Source: Paenibacillus sp. FSL H7-0331 (GTDB taxonomy: Bacteria > Bacillota > Bacilli > Paenibacillales > NBRC-103111). From it: a stretch of DNA of 64,000 bases. Below, piece after piece: positions 17,326-27,268 of this stretch; the first letter of the stretch is position 1, and every line of letters starts with the position of its first letter. Location: contig NZ_MRTH01000030.1 of assembly GCF_001956045.1 (NCBI RefSeq), positions 1 to 64,000 of the forward strand, read 5' to 3'. The notes under the pieces were generated by a model. That model was not told where the DNA came from, did no database searches, and saw only the letters and a program-made list of their open reading frames with translations. The translations under genes were made by a program, and so were the position numbers.

Positions 17326-19617
17326 TCACTCTTTATATTTTCCCGGAGTAACTCCCTCATACTTTTTAAAACTGCGTATCAACGCATTGCTGTTTAAATA
17401 CCCTACTTTGACAGCGGCGTCGGAGATATTGAGTTTTTCTTCCCTTAATAATACTTTCGCTTTTTCCAGCCTTACCTTATTGATATAATCCGGCAAGGTT
17501 TCTCCGGTTTGTTCTTTGAAGAGCTTGGACATATAGCTTGGAGTAATTCCCAGATTTTCTGCAATCATTGCTATATTTAAGGTAACTTCTCCATAACGGC
17601 TGTTAACAAACTCGATGATACTCCTGCTCAATTCGTAAGAACGATTACCGGTTTTTGACTGTATGTGTTTACATACTGATGATAATGTATTAGTAATTTC
17701 CGCCTGCAGTTCAGCTACGGTTTCACATTCAAACAATTTTTCCACCGGCTCAGCAGCAGATATTTCTTTTACTGTTTTTACGACTGTACTTGCTAGGTCA
17801 AACATAAAATACCTTGTCATTTCAGCAGTGGGAGTGCCGTCAATAAAGTTGGAGCGAATAATGTCATCAAGTAATTGTTTTCCTTTTTCAAACTCTCCGG
17901 ATTTGATGCAATTCACTAGTTTTTGCTCTTTTTCAAGAGGGTAGAAATAATCTCTGACATTATATTTCAGACTTTGGAAGCTGATGATCTTTCCGTTACC
18001 GGCAATCAATTTGTATTCCAGGGCTTCTACGGCTTCCTGATATGCTTCCTGCATGCCATGGATACCCGTGTGGGCATCGCTGATGGAAACTGTAAGGATC
18101 ATATTGTAATATTTTCCAAAAAAACTTTGCAGCTCTTCTGTAATGTTTACCAATTCCTGCACATGATCTACCGCTTCAGGATCCTGCAGGTTCACTAGGA
18201 ATACTATTTTCTCATCAATCTCTGTAACAAAATTCTTATACCTTTGTCCCAAGAGCTCCTCAAAAACATTGGTGATCACAAAGCTGGGGAGCTTTGACTT
18301 CGCTTCAAAATCATCTCCAATCCCTAAGGAAATAAGCTTGCCCTTATCTTCTATGGATAGGAGCACTACTATAAAATCACCGGATATAAACTGCATGTCA
18401 AGAGCGTAAAATGCATTGTGATGCACAGATATATTGCCAAACTTCCCTTTTAAAAGCTTTTGCAGAAAATCCGCTCTCACAACACTGCTTTGCTGTATAA
18501 GTTTCAGGTTTATTTTTTCCTTTTCTTGAAGAGCATCCTGGATGGCCTCATAAATAAACTGATATTCATTACTGGATCTGTCATAAGGGTTCTTTATTTT
18601 CCCATTTTGGACGATACGGATGAGATTACGAACCGGATTATAATTACGCCATGTAAGTAAAACCGATACTGCTCCTCCAAAAATTAAACATAGTATAATG
18701 CTTGCAATCATTAATTTTTCTGTAAACTCACTTTTTTCCATCACAATCTCTCGCCGAACAATGGAAACATACTTTAGCTTGGATACATCGGATTTCGTAT
18801 AGGATATGATTAATGAATCCTTTCCTTGTCCTTTCACCAGCATATTATCGCTACGCTTAAGCTCATCCACCTGTAAGATATCCGATAAATGAAAAGAAGC
18901 AGTCGACGCAAGAATGTTGTTATCCTGGTCTAAAATAAAGATACTTCCATACTGCGCCGATTGTATATTTTGAATCATTTCAGTAAATCGTTCTTTATTT
19001 AACAGGATGACGATTGTGGCAAGAGACTTCTCCCAATTTGATATTGGGATTGAACGCATGTAAGCGAGCGCTCCGGAATCCTCATTTGGGTTTGTCTTAT
19101 TGCCTATTGAGATATATCTGCCGCTGTACGCATTTTGAAGAGTATCTATCCATTGTTCATACCTTAGGTCATTATTGACAAGATTAGAGTACATATAATT
19201 ACTCCTTGAAGCTGTTGTTGAAGAAATCACAGCATCCAAGTTTTTAAAGTACACATAAAAATTATCTATGTAGCCATTCGTTATATTCATCCTTTTGAAA
19301 TCTTTTACTATCTGAGAAACTTCATACTGTTTGTTATTCCAGTTCGTTTCCTGCGAAGTGGCCAGCAATTGAATATCCGGGTTAAAGGCAATATCAAAAC
19401 TTAAGCGCTCGGCATCCTTTAAGATGTTGTCCATATTCAGCTGAACTAGTTTCAGCATAGCAAGATTTGCCCTGTTTGTTTCTTGCTCAATAGTCTTTAC
19501 AGTAACAAAATAAACGATTCCAGTGAAAATGATAGGAATTAACAGAATCAATATATAAGATAAAATTTGGGTGAAAATGATACTATTTCTAGTGTTCAAA
19601 ACTCTCTTTACGTTCAT
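17326..19617 (-). CDS. Membrane-anchored AraC-family sensor-regulator (module C)
   Basis: A 763-residue regulator with helices near residues 13-38 (IIFTQILSYILILLIPIIFTGIVYF) and near 290-310 (IASIILCLIFGGAVSVLL) around an extracytoplasmic sensor-like region. The C-terminal AraC domain includes IAMIAENLGITPSYMSKLFKEQTGE and ISDAAVKVGYLNSNALIRSFKKYEG. The start at 19617 is preferred because GAGGGGG lies 5 bases upstream; the longer frame to 19659 has no ribosome-binding site. It is divergent from the glycosidase operon at 20168 and probably controls it and the transporter at 27269 through the shared 120-bp element. Confidence 0.88.
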   Translation of the reverse strand: MNVKRVLNTRNSIIFTQILSYILILLIPIIFTGIVYFVTVKTIEQETNRANLAMLKLVQLNMDNILKDAERLSFDIAFNPDIQLLATSQETNWNNKQYEVSQIVKDFKRMNITNGYIDNFYVYFKNLDAVISSTTASRSNYMYSNLVNNDLRYEQWIDTLQNAYSGRYISIGNKTNPNEDSGALAYMRSIPISNWEKSLATIVILLNKERFTEMIQNIQSAQYGSIFILDQDNNILASTASFHLSDILQVDELKRSDNMLVKGQGKDSLIISYTKSDVSKLKYVSIVRREIVMEKSEFTEKLMIASIILCLIFGGAVSVLLTWRNYNPVRNLIRIVQNGKIKNPYDRSSNEYQFIYEAIQDALQEKEKINLKLIQQSSVVRADFLQKLLKGKFGNISVHHNAFYALDMQFISGDFIVVLLSIEDKGKLISLGIGDDFEAKSKLPSFVITNVFEELLGQRYKNFVTEIDEKIVFLVNLQDPEAVDHVQELVNITEELQSFFGKYYNMILTVSISDAHTGIHGMQEAYQEAVEALEYKLIAGNGKIISFQSLKYNVRDYFYPLEKEQKLVNCIKSGEFEKGKQLLDDIIRSNFIDGTPTAEMTRYFMFDLASTVVKTVKEISAAEPVEKLFECETVAELQAEITNTLSSVCKHIQSKTGNRSYELSRSIIEFVNSRYGEVTLNIAMIAENLGITPSYMSKLFKEQTGETLPDYINKVRLEKAKVLLREEKLNISDAAVKVGYLNSNALIRSFKKYEGVTPGKYKE

Positions 19618-19920
19618 GAGATCCCCCTCATTATTATGATTAGTGAGTTCGGGTAACAAAATTTCGCACGGAGGAGGGTACCCGGATCTTCAGCCGCATT
19701 CGAAGGTTCGTCTCCACGCTCCGCTAGAAGGGACGGTCTTGGAGAGCCTACGTTCCTAAATATTATACTACAATACACTACAAATGAAATTCCACAATTT
19801 CCCTGAAGGCTTTATAAGACCATCTATGTCCTACAACTTGGAGCATGCCCGTCCTGTGCTGCCGGACCGGCGGCACTCCTGCAGTGCCGCGGGAAGCAGT
19901 CATCGTCAGGCGTTGCACCG

Positions 19921-20041
19921 TTTTTTGTTTTTGATGATGATTTGCTCATATTTGATATTGGTTTTGGGTATTTTGAATACGCATTCTATTGGTTTGAGAT
20001 TGATTTATTGCGGATAGAAATACTACACTGGCTCTAGCAAT
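19921..20041 (+). repeat. 120-bp upstream element, copy 1
   Basis: This stretch and 27121-27242 are clearly homologous, about 80% or more identical by eye with few gaps. Shared blocks include TTTTGAATACGCATTCT and ATAGAAATACTACACT. Both copies lie ahead of a module C transcription unit (127 bp and 27 bp before the start codons). A centred inverted repeat GAAT-N4-ATTC is preserved. Probably a common promoter/operator of the module C regulator (inferred). The rest of the gap 19618-20167 holds no gene. Confidence 0.7.
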
Positions 20042-20167
20042 TGTTGATGTTTGTGACAATGGCGGAGCCATACCACGTTTCCCGGAAGCTTCAGAAAATA
20101 TGGAAAAGGAGGATTTGCTGGAATTTTATTAGGATTTAAAATAAATCATGAAATGGAGTAGTGACAC

Positions 20168-23100
20168 ATGGATAAAAGTAAGAAAACGTTGTTTGTGTCC
20201 CTTTTATTGGTTTTATCCTTGCTGTTCAGTTTGATGCCTGCAGCTTCATTCGCTGCCACCCAGTCTATGGTACCTGTGTATCTCTTATCTGACAATTTTG
20301 AAAACGCTTCAACAGCAAATTGGGCTGTTGAGGGCGGAACCTGGGGGACCTATTTGAATGCAGGAAACGGGGCTTACAGGCAAAGCAGTCTGTCAGGCTC
20401 TGCTCAAAGCGTAGTAGGAGAACCCTCTTGGACAAACTATTCATTTAGTGCCGATGTAAATGTAGAGGCATTGGACAGCTATACAACCAATTCGGTACAT
20501 CTCATGGCAAGGTTTATCGATCATGATAACTATTATGAGCTCGCATATACTTCTTCTGACCAAACATTCGCTCTGAGAAAGAAAGAAGCCGGTACATGGA
20601 TCGTGCTGCAATCCATATCCAATCCACTGATATATGATACAGAGTATAATCTGAAAATCCATGTTAACGGCAGTACGATAGAAGGATTCGTAAACGGTGA
20701 ACGAAAGCTTTCCGTGTCCGATGAATCCTTTACAACGGGCAAAGTCGGATTTGCTACATTCAATCAATCTGCAAAGTTTGATAACGCTGTTGTAGCCCCC
20801 CCTTCAATTCCGGTATACGAAGCTGAAGACGCTGAATTGGTTAATGCGAAGGTCGATAGCAACAAGAACAATGGAGATTTTCAAGGCAGCGGATTTGTAG
20901 ATTTCCATGCCAAGCCCGGCGGTTCTATAACATGGACAGTGAATGTACCTGTCGCAGGAACCTACTTATTAGAAATCAGATACTCCAACGACAAAAATAC
21001 TAAGAGCGAGAGACCTCTTATAGTGGAAGTTAATGGTATCCCGGACATAGACCCTCTTCCCTTCCCTGCAACCGCTAATTGGAAAACGTGGAAAAGGGTT
21101 CATAGAACGGCTACTCTTCAGGCCGGCAATAATACCATAAAACTGACGACCACCGTCAATGAAGGCCCTAATCTTGATAATTTGAGACTTTATCAAGGTA
21201 CAGATGCTATGAGGGCAACGGCTGTAACCATTGATTATTCCGAAGACTGGGGAGAAGCCTCTCAATTGGCAAGCGGTTTCCTGCATGGGATTGGGAAGAT
21301 TGATCCGGCCCAGAAGTTAATTGATCCGTTAGCCGTGAGGACGGTCAGGGGTGCTACCTACCATGAGCGGCTGCCGAGCCTGTTTGACCCTGCTACCTAT
21401 AACCGTGTCAAGGCTACTGGAGCAAAAATCATGATCAATGCGTATCATGGTTTTCAATTTGATGACGGTAAAACAAAGTGGCCCGGAAGACCCGTAAATG
21501 ACAGACCTTTCACGACCTATGAGGAATGGGAAGACTATGTACGGAAGCTTCTGGATGAAGCTAAAGAAAAGAATTATGATATACATTCATGGATCACATG
21601 GAATGAGCCTAATATTCAATGGAAAGACCGTATGGAGTACTACAATGAGACACACAAAAGGGCTTATAACGTCATCAAGAATTGGGACCCACATAACAAA
21701 GTTCAGGCGCCGGAATATCTTGGATATAATTTCCAGGGTCTGAAGGAATTCCTACTATATTGCAAAGAGAATAATGCCTTGCCGGATATATTGAGCTGGC
21801 ACGAATTGTCCGGTGCTCCGTTAGACATTGAAGGACATACACTGGAGATAAAGAATTGGATGCTTGAAAACGGGATCACTCCAATGCCATTGGCAATTAC
21901 CGAATATCAAGGGCCATGGGAGCTTAGTGACATCAACCAGGGTTATGATCCCGGATTGTCAGTCAACTACATCGCCAGGCTGGAGAGATCAGAGCAGAAC
22001 GGTCTGCTTTATGCCCTGAAGGGAAATACTCAATGGCAAGGTGATAATCCTGACTTCAGAGCAGGTTTGGACGAATTGGCGGATTCCGCCACACTGTCCG
22101 AGCCTACAAGCCGCTGGTATCTGTATTACTGGTATGGCCATGCTACGGGCAGAAAGGTAAAAACCATCCAGAACAAAGAACAGGTGGAGGCCTTCGCGAC
22201 CAGCGACAGCGAAGCGAAACGATCCATTATCCTTCTGGGAAATCCCGATAATACGATTCGTTACGATACACCGTTAAACCTGAAGGATATCCCGGCTTAC
22301 CTGCGGAATGCCGGAAAGGTTCATATCAGAGTTGAATCTGTAGAGAATACAAAAACAAAAAATGGTAAAGAACAGCAGGGAACAAAAATTGAACTGGAAG
22401 GCAATTATGCAGTTACCGATAATGCCCTAACTATCGCTTTACCAACGATGGGAACCGATACGGCATATATCGTGAAAGTAACTCCCGGTACTACCTATGA
22501 GTACCAGGCGGAATCCCTTTCCCAAACGAATTCGGGAGCCAACTACCGTACAGTTTCAGAAACTCCGGCATCAGGAGGATCTGCAGCGGTATATGAAGCC
22601 AATGCTGTAGGCGACTGGGTAAAGTACACAATCCATGTACCGTCGGCAGGAACATATAACTTAAAGGCATTGCTCAAAAAGGACGATGACAAAGGTATAT
22701 CTCAGCTTTATGTGAATGGAGCGGCAACGGGCAATACAGTCGATGAATACGGACCATTCCTCTACACGGATGTAGATTATGGAGACGTGACTTTCTCTCA
22801 AGCAGGCGACCAAACGCTGGATTTCAGGATCACGGGTAAAGATGATTTGAGCTCAAGCTATAGCCTTGCATTTGATAAGTTTACATTAACCCTGATAGCG
22901 CCTTTTTCGGGTTCTCCCACCCACACAGTGACAGGAGCCGTATACGCTAAAGACTCAACCATTCCGATTGACGAGGCCCGGGTAACCATTGGAGGAAGCA
23001 CTTATTATACGAATGGACAAGGAAAATTCGCTGCAAGCCTGGCGAACGGTTCATACGACTTAACCGTCCAAAAAGCCGTCTATAAGCCGTACACAACGAC

Positions 23101-23332
23101 CGTTGATGTGAACGGACATGGTGTGGATTTGGGCATCATCGAACTCACTCCGGAGACTGTATCCCCTACGGCATATCAAATCTCTGAAACGATCGGGGGA
23201 CTGACTGCCTCCAGTGTTGTAGCGGTTAGTATTCTAGACAGCACCCATACGGTAACTTTGAAGGCACCCGTTGTCCCATCTACCTCGGTGAAAGCCGAGA
23301 GACTATATGATTCCAGGGAGGATTGCGCATGA
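20168..23332 (+). CDS. Secreted multidomain glycoside hydrolase, clan GH-A (GH39-like)
   Basis: A 1054-residue exported enzyme. Residues 1-29 are a signal peptide ending ASFA. Next come a LamG-like concanavalin domain (about 40-213), a CBM6/35-type carbohydrate-binding module (YEAEDAEL, about 217-346), a TIM-barrel catalytic domain (about 350-775), a second CBM (YEYQAES, about 776-910), and a carboxypeptidase-regulatory-like domain (about 918-995). Candidate catalytic residues are Glu480 in WNEPN (acid/base) and Glu579 in AITEYQG (nucleophile), the clan GH-A pattern; the distance suits GH39-like beta-xylosidases, but the exact family is not certain. Its stop overlaps the next start as ATGA. 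The C-terminal tail after residue 1000 looks short and may be truncated. Confidence 0.8.
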   Translation: MDKSKKTLFVSLLLVLSLLFSLMPAASFAATQSMVPVYLLSDNFENASTANWAVEGGTWGTYLNAGNGAYRQSSLSGSAQSVVGEPSWTNYSFSADVNVEALDSYTTNSVHLMARFIDHDNYYELAYTSSDQTFALRKKEAGTWIVLQSISNPLIYDTEYNLKIHVNGSTIEGFVNGERKLSVSDESFTTGKVGFATFNQSAKFDNAVVAPPSIPVYEAEDAELVNAKVDSNKNNGDFQGSGFVDFHAKPGGSITWTVNVPVAGTYLLEIRYSNDKNTKSERPLIVEVNGIPDIDPLPFPATANWKTWKRVHRTATLQAGNNTIKLTTTVNEGPNLDNLRLYQGTDAMRATAVTIDYSEDWGEASQLASGFLHGIGKIDPAQKLIDPLAVRTVRGATYHERLPSLFDPATYNRVKATGAKIMINAYHGFQFDDGKTKWPGRPVNDRPFTTYEEWEDYVRKLLDEAKEKNYDIHSWITWNEPNIQWKDRMEYYNETHKRAYNVIKNWDPHNKVQAPEYLGYNFQGLKEFLLYCKENNALPDILSWHELSGAPLDIEGHTLEIKNWMLENGITPMPLAITEYQGPWELSDINQGYDPGLSVNYIARLERSEQNGLLYALKGNTQWQGDNPDFRAGLDELADSATLSEPTSRWYLYYWYGHATGRKVKTIQNKEQVEAFATSDSEAKRSIILLGNPDNTIRYDTPLNLKDIPAYLRNAGKVHIRVESVENTKTKNGKEQQGTKIELEGNYAVTDNALTIALPTMGTDTAYIVKVTPGTTYEYQAESLSQTNSGANYRTVSETPASGGSAAVYEANAVGDWVKYTIHVPSAGTYNLKALLKKDDDKGISQLYVNGAATGNTVDEYGPFLYTDVDYGDVTFSQAGDQTLDFRITGKDDLSSSYSLAFDKFTLTLIAPFSGSPTHTVTGAVYAKDSTIPIDEARVTIGGSTYYTNGQGKFAASLANGSYDLTVQKAVYKPYTTTVDVNGHGVDLGIIELTPETVSPTAYQISETIGGLTASSVVAVSILDSTHTVTLKAPVVPSTSVKAERLYDSREDCA

Positions 23333-26300
23333 TCAGGAAAAGATTCAGGCATCTGCTGCTTTATCTCGCAGTGCTGCTGATGCTGCCGCAATGGTCTGGA
23401 GCAGCTGCGGCTGCAGAGCCGACGCCAGATACGACAGATTCGATATCAGCTTCGACAACGGGGGGATCAGAAGTGTCCAATTTCTACAATACTATCCTTC
23501 AGAACGGTGCCGATCCTTATGCTTACAAGCACACGGACGGCTATTACTACTACACCCATACAACCGGCGGGAATGTCACACTCTGGAGATCGAAGACGCT
23601 CACCGGTATTGATGCAGGCGATAAGGTAGTTGTCTGGAGAGCGGTTCCGGGTACCATGTACAGTTCCAATGTGTGGGCACCGGAAATTCACTATCTCCAA
23701 GATGCAGATGGCCAGTACAAATGGTATATTTACTTCTCACCCGACAACGGAGAAGGAAAGAATCACCGCATGTACGTGCTGGAGAACACCAATGCTGATC
23801 CGATGAGCGGAGAATGGAAATTTATAGGGAAGATTACCGATTCCACCGACCGCTGGGCGATCGACGGCACGGTGCTGACGGTACATGATCAACAATATTT
23901 CATCTGGTCTGGCTGGGCAAGTGATCAGTCGGGGCAAGGCCAGAACTTATACATTGCCAAAATGAGCGATCCCAAAACCATCAGCTCGGAACGGCTGCAG
24001 CTTTCAACGCCTGAGTATGCTTGGGAGAATACCCCGGGCAAGATCAATGAGGGTCCCCAAATCACGATAAAGGGCGATACCATCAACCTGGTCTACTCCG
24101 CAAACGGTAGCTGGACAGACTACTATTGCCTCGGACTGATCACGGCCAAGATTGGCACTGACTTGATGGATCTCAACTCTTGGACGAAACGGGACAAGCC
24201 AATCTTCTCCAGCGCCAACGGCGTTGTCGGCCCGGGTCATCACAGCCTCACCACTTCTCCCGACGGCACTGAGGACTGGATTGTCTACCACGGCGCCCGC
24301 TGGGATGGCGCAGGCTGGAACCGCAGTATCCGCACACAGAAGTTCACTTGGAACGAGGATGGAACACCGAGCCTGGGAGAGCCCGTCGAGCCGAATAAAC
24401 CGATTGCCATCCCTTCAGGTGAGCCGGTGCGAAAGCGCTATGAGGCGGAAGCCGCCCTCTTGGTGAAAGACCCCAGTGGCAGAAGCGGCCCCGCTGTCCG
24501 GCCGGAGATCACCGCTTCCGGCGGAATGAAGATCGTCAACATCTCGAACACCAATGATTATGCCCAGTTTACAGTCGACGTGCCGGGGACGGGGTTTTAT
24601 ATGCTGTCTGTGCGCAATGCCAACGGCTCATTGAGCGGTACAGCGGCAACCCAGATATTGTCGGTCAACGGGAGCTCCGGCATCAAATTGAACATCATCC
24701 ATTCCGGCTGGAATCGTTGGGGAATCTCCACAGCGAAAGTCCTCCTCAAGCAAGGCGACAATACCGTCCGCTTCTCGGCAGACACCAACCTTGCCGAAAT
24801 TGACAGTATGGATGTATTCGGGCTTGATACCGCGCCGACAATTTTATTCGAATCTCCAGGGTATACGCTGGGGTTGGATGAAAGTCGCAGTTTGCCTGTG
24901 TATACGGTAACAGGCACTACCTATTCCCCTGTGGAGAGCGGAGTATCCTTCTCTTCTTCCAATACAGCGGTCGTTGCTATTGATGGGGATATGGTCAAGG
25001 GGGTCGGGGCGGGCAGCGCCACGATCACCGCAACATATGATGGGAAAACGGCCACGACCGCGGTTACTGTTGCCGCTGAACCCAGATCTATGCAGTCCAT
25101 TGCCATTAGCGGATTGAACAACGTCCTGACCAGCGGGCAGACAGGGCAGCTGCGGGTAGCAGCAAGCTACAACACCTATGAAGCTCGGGATGTGACGGCT
25201 GGCGTTGGCACCACGTACTCCAGCAGTAACCCCGACGTAGCTAAAGTTTCGGTCACCGGTCATGTATATGACACTGAACCGGGGTATACGGTGATTCAAG
25301 CCACATACGGCGGCAAGGAAGCGCGCTTTAACTTGATGATAACTCCTGATCCGTCTCTGCTACCGCAGATTCTTACTCCAATCAAGACTCCCTCCGGAGT
25401 GACACCCAGACTGCCCGCCGCTGTGGAGGTCATCTACAAGGGAGTGAAGGGCACTGCCACGGTTAATTGGAAATTGGATGGAATGAACTTCAGCTCACTG
25501 GGCACTGTGCTGGTGCCTGCCATACTGACACTGAATGGGGAGAAGATTCCTACTGCCGTTTCCGTGGAGGTTGTCCTGGGATCGGGGCTTGATGAAATCG
25601 TGAATCAAGTTAAGAGCAGGATAGACAATTCCTCATACCCTCTGGACAAAGGTTTGGGAAGCTATAGTCAAGCGGCGTATAACGCCCTCCTGGCTCAGTT
25701 GAACCATGCGGAGGAACTATCCGCAGACGCCAACCTGACAGAAGAGCAGCTTAACCAGGCACAGAGCGCCCTTGCTCAAGCGGAAGCAGATCTGTTAGGT
25801 TCGTTCAACGGTACACAGAATGGCGTGTTCTATAACGCTTACCGGGATTTCTCCGACGATAAGACGGGCAAGTACCCGTTCGGGATTACGATCGAAGCCC
25901 TGACCAAAGGCTCTACCGCCACTGTGCAGGAAGAGAACGGGAATAAATTTCTGCGGCTGGCCACACCCGCTACTACGGAACCCAAGGCAAACCTGTTCCT
26001 GCCGTTTGCAGGCGAGGCGAAGGCTGAAGCGGATCAGCGCATCGTTATCGAATACCGCGCCAGATTAAACGCCGGAACCGGGTACTTCAATGGCGCCATG
26101 GTGAGAAATGACAGCGGTACGAGCAATTATTCCGTGGTCACGGCGTTTGATAAGGGTACCATTTTAGTGCAGAAGGGGCCTACTAATAAGGTTCCAGTCC
26201 AACCCGCTTCACTGAATACATGGTATAAAATCAAGATGGTGGTCAACTGGGGGGCCAAGACCTATACCGTCTATATTGATGATGTTGAGGTGGCCACTGA

Positions 26301-26658
26301 CTATAACTTCCGCCATACAGGCGGCACCAAGCTGATTGGCCAGGTGTTGGGCGTCGACAAATTCGCCAATGCCTCCATCGACTTCGATGATTTCAAAGTT
26401 ATGGTTGCGGGAGGAGCGAAGGTTGCGCCCGAAAAACTTGGACCTATCAATGAAACAGGGGTTAACGCCAATGATGGACGCATTACCGGCGTCAACGCAT
26501 CCATGGAATGGTCCGCCGACAATGGGAGCGCCTGGTCGAGTGTAACAGGTGATACCATCCCGAATCTATCGCCCGGGACTTATTGGATTCGATACCGTGA
26601 GACCGATACCCATAAAGCCAGTCCCCATGTGGAGTTGACTATTGTGGCCTACAAGTAA
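23329..26658 (+). CDS. Secreted multidomain GH43-family glycosidase
   Basis: A 1109-residue exported enzyme. After a signal peptide (about 1-29) a five-bladed propeller domain (about 48-365) carries the GH43 triad: Asp62 in ADPYAYK, Asp179 in WAIDGTVL and Glu241 in INEGPQ. Then follow a CBM (RYEAEAALL, about 370-505), two bacterial Ig-like repeats (FSSSNTAVVAI; YSSSNPDVAKV), a Big_4-like domain, a helical FIVAR-like linker (about 757-825) and a LamG-like domain. The likely substrate is an arabinose- or xylose-containing polymer. ATG at 23329 follows GGGAGG by 7 bases and overlaps the preceding stop. An in-frame TAA at 26656 ends the protein, although coding sequence continues in the same frame. 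Confidence 0.85.
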   Translation: MIRKRFRHLLLYLAVLLMLPQWSGAAAAAEPTPDTTDSISASTTGGSEVSNFYNTILQNGADPYAYKHTDGYYYYTHTTGGNVTLWRSKTLTGIDAGDKVVVWRAVPGTMYSSNVWAPEIHYLQDADGQYKWYIYFSPDNGEGKNHRMYVLENTNADPMSGEWKFIGKITDSTDRWAIDGTVLTVHDQQYFIWSGWASDQSGQGQNLYIAKMSDPKTISSERLQLSTPEYAWENTPGKINEGPQITIKGDTINLVYSANGSWTDYYCLGLITAKIGTDLMDLNSWTKRDKPIFSSANGVVGPGHHSLTTSPDGTEDWIVYHGARWDGAGWNRSIRTQKFTWNEDGTPSLGEPVEPNKPIAIPSGEPVRKRYEAEAALLVKDPSGRSGPAVRPEITASGGMKIVNISNTNDYAQFTVDVPGTGFYMLSVRNANGSLSGTAATQILSVNGSSGIKLNIIHSGWNRWGISTAKVLLKQGDNTVRFSADTNLAEIDSMDVFGLDTAPTILFESPGYTLGLDESRSLPVYTVTGTTYSPVESGVSFSSSNTAVVAIDGDMVKGVGAGSATITATYDGKTATTAVTVAAEPRSMQSIAISGLNNVLTSGQTGQLRVAASYNTYEARDVTAGVGTTYSSSNPDVAKVSVTGHVYDTEPGYTVIQATYGGKEARFNLMITPDPSLLPQILTPIKTPSGVTPRLPAAVEVIYKGVKGTATVNWKLDGMNFSSLGTVLVPAILTLNGEKIPTAVSVEVVLGSGLDEIVNQVKSRIDNSSYPLDKGLGSYSQAAYNALLAQLNHAEELSADANLTEEQLNQAQSALAQAEADLLGSFNGTQNGVFYNAYRDFSDDKTGKYPFGITIEALTKGSTATVQEENGNKFLRLATPATTEPKANLFLPFAGEAKAEADQRIVIEYRARLNAGTGYFNGAMVRNDSGTSNYSVVTAFDKGTILVQKGPTNKVPVQPASLNTWYKIKMVVNWGAKTYTVYIDDVEVATDYNFRHTGGTKLIGQVLGVDKFANASIDFDDFKVMVAGGAKVAPEKLGPINETGVNANDGRITGVNASMEWSADNGSAWSSVTGDTIPNLSPGTYWIRYRETDTHKASPHVELTIVAYK

Positions 26659-27030
26659 CCGAAAGCTGTCACCAGCGTAAGCCTGAATCAGACCAGTGCC
26701 CTACTGTATACCAACTCTGGGAGTTTAACAGTCCAGCTTACTGCAAAAGTGGAGCCCGCTAACGCGGATAACAAGGCTGTGACATGGAGCTCGTCCAACC
26801 CTGCTGTAGCTACTGTGGATGAGGACGGTCTGGTGACGGTCCATACCGCCGGCACAGCTGTGATTAAGGTGGCCACTGAAGACGGCGGCTTCTCTGATAC
26901 TTGCACAGTGACCGTAAATGTTTATGTACATGACGACATCGACGAAGACAACCAGATTGGCGGCAGCAATGCCTCCGTTCCAACCGCTTCTCCCGGGCCA
27001 AAGTATCCGCCATACTCGCGCGCTTTATAG
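26659..27030 (+). pseudogene. Orphaned C-terminal Big_2 domain of the GH43 gene
   Basis: Directly after the TAA at 26656-26658 the same frame stays open for 123 codons. It reads AVTSVSLNQTSALLY, WSSSNPAVATVDEDGLVTV and GTAVIKVATEDGGFSDTCTVTV, a full Big_2 Ig-like domain, then an acidic/proline linker (SPGPKYPPYS) and TAG. There is no ribosome-binding site or suitable start. One base change (for example CAA to TAA) would explain it. The linker suggests an anchoring domain once followed. The gap 27031-27120 shows nothing. Confidence 0.75.
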
Positions 27031-27120
27031 CTTGGTGCAACAACTAAGGGTTTGATCAGATAGAAAGAGAAAAACTCCTACCGGAGGATATCATCGAGTT
27101 CCGTCATCGATTTTGCAACG

Positions 27121-27242
27121 ATTTTTGTTTTTTGATGATGATTTTCCCATATTTAATATTGACTTTGGGGATTTTGAATACGCATTCTGTTGGATGGAGA
27201 TTGATTTACGGTTGATAGAAATACTACACTTGCCCTAGCAAT
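27121..27242 (+). repeat. 120-bp upstream element, copy 2
   Basis: Homologue of 19921-20041, here ending only 27 bp before the binding-protein start codon. The same order of blocks is seen: a TTTTTGATGATGATTT-like start, TTTTGAATACGCATTCT, GAGATTGATTTA and ATAGAAATACTACACT. The duplication links the glycosidase and transporter units of module C into one regulon (inferred). Confidence 0.7.
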
Positions 27243-27268
27243 AACATGAAACTTAAGGGGAGAAAAAA

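Noticed and set aside
19921..20041. The 120-bp duplicate as an insertion sequence end or MITE
   Set aside because: No terminal inverted repeats or target duplications were seen, and both copies sit precisely upstream of module C units.
26656..26658. Recoding of the GH43 stop codon as selenocysteine
   Set aside because: The codon is TAA, not TGA, and no hairpin of selenocysteine-insertion type was recognised; nonsense mutation is simpler.
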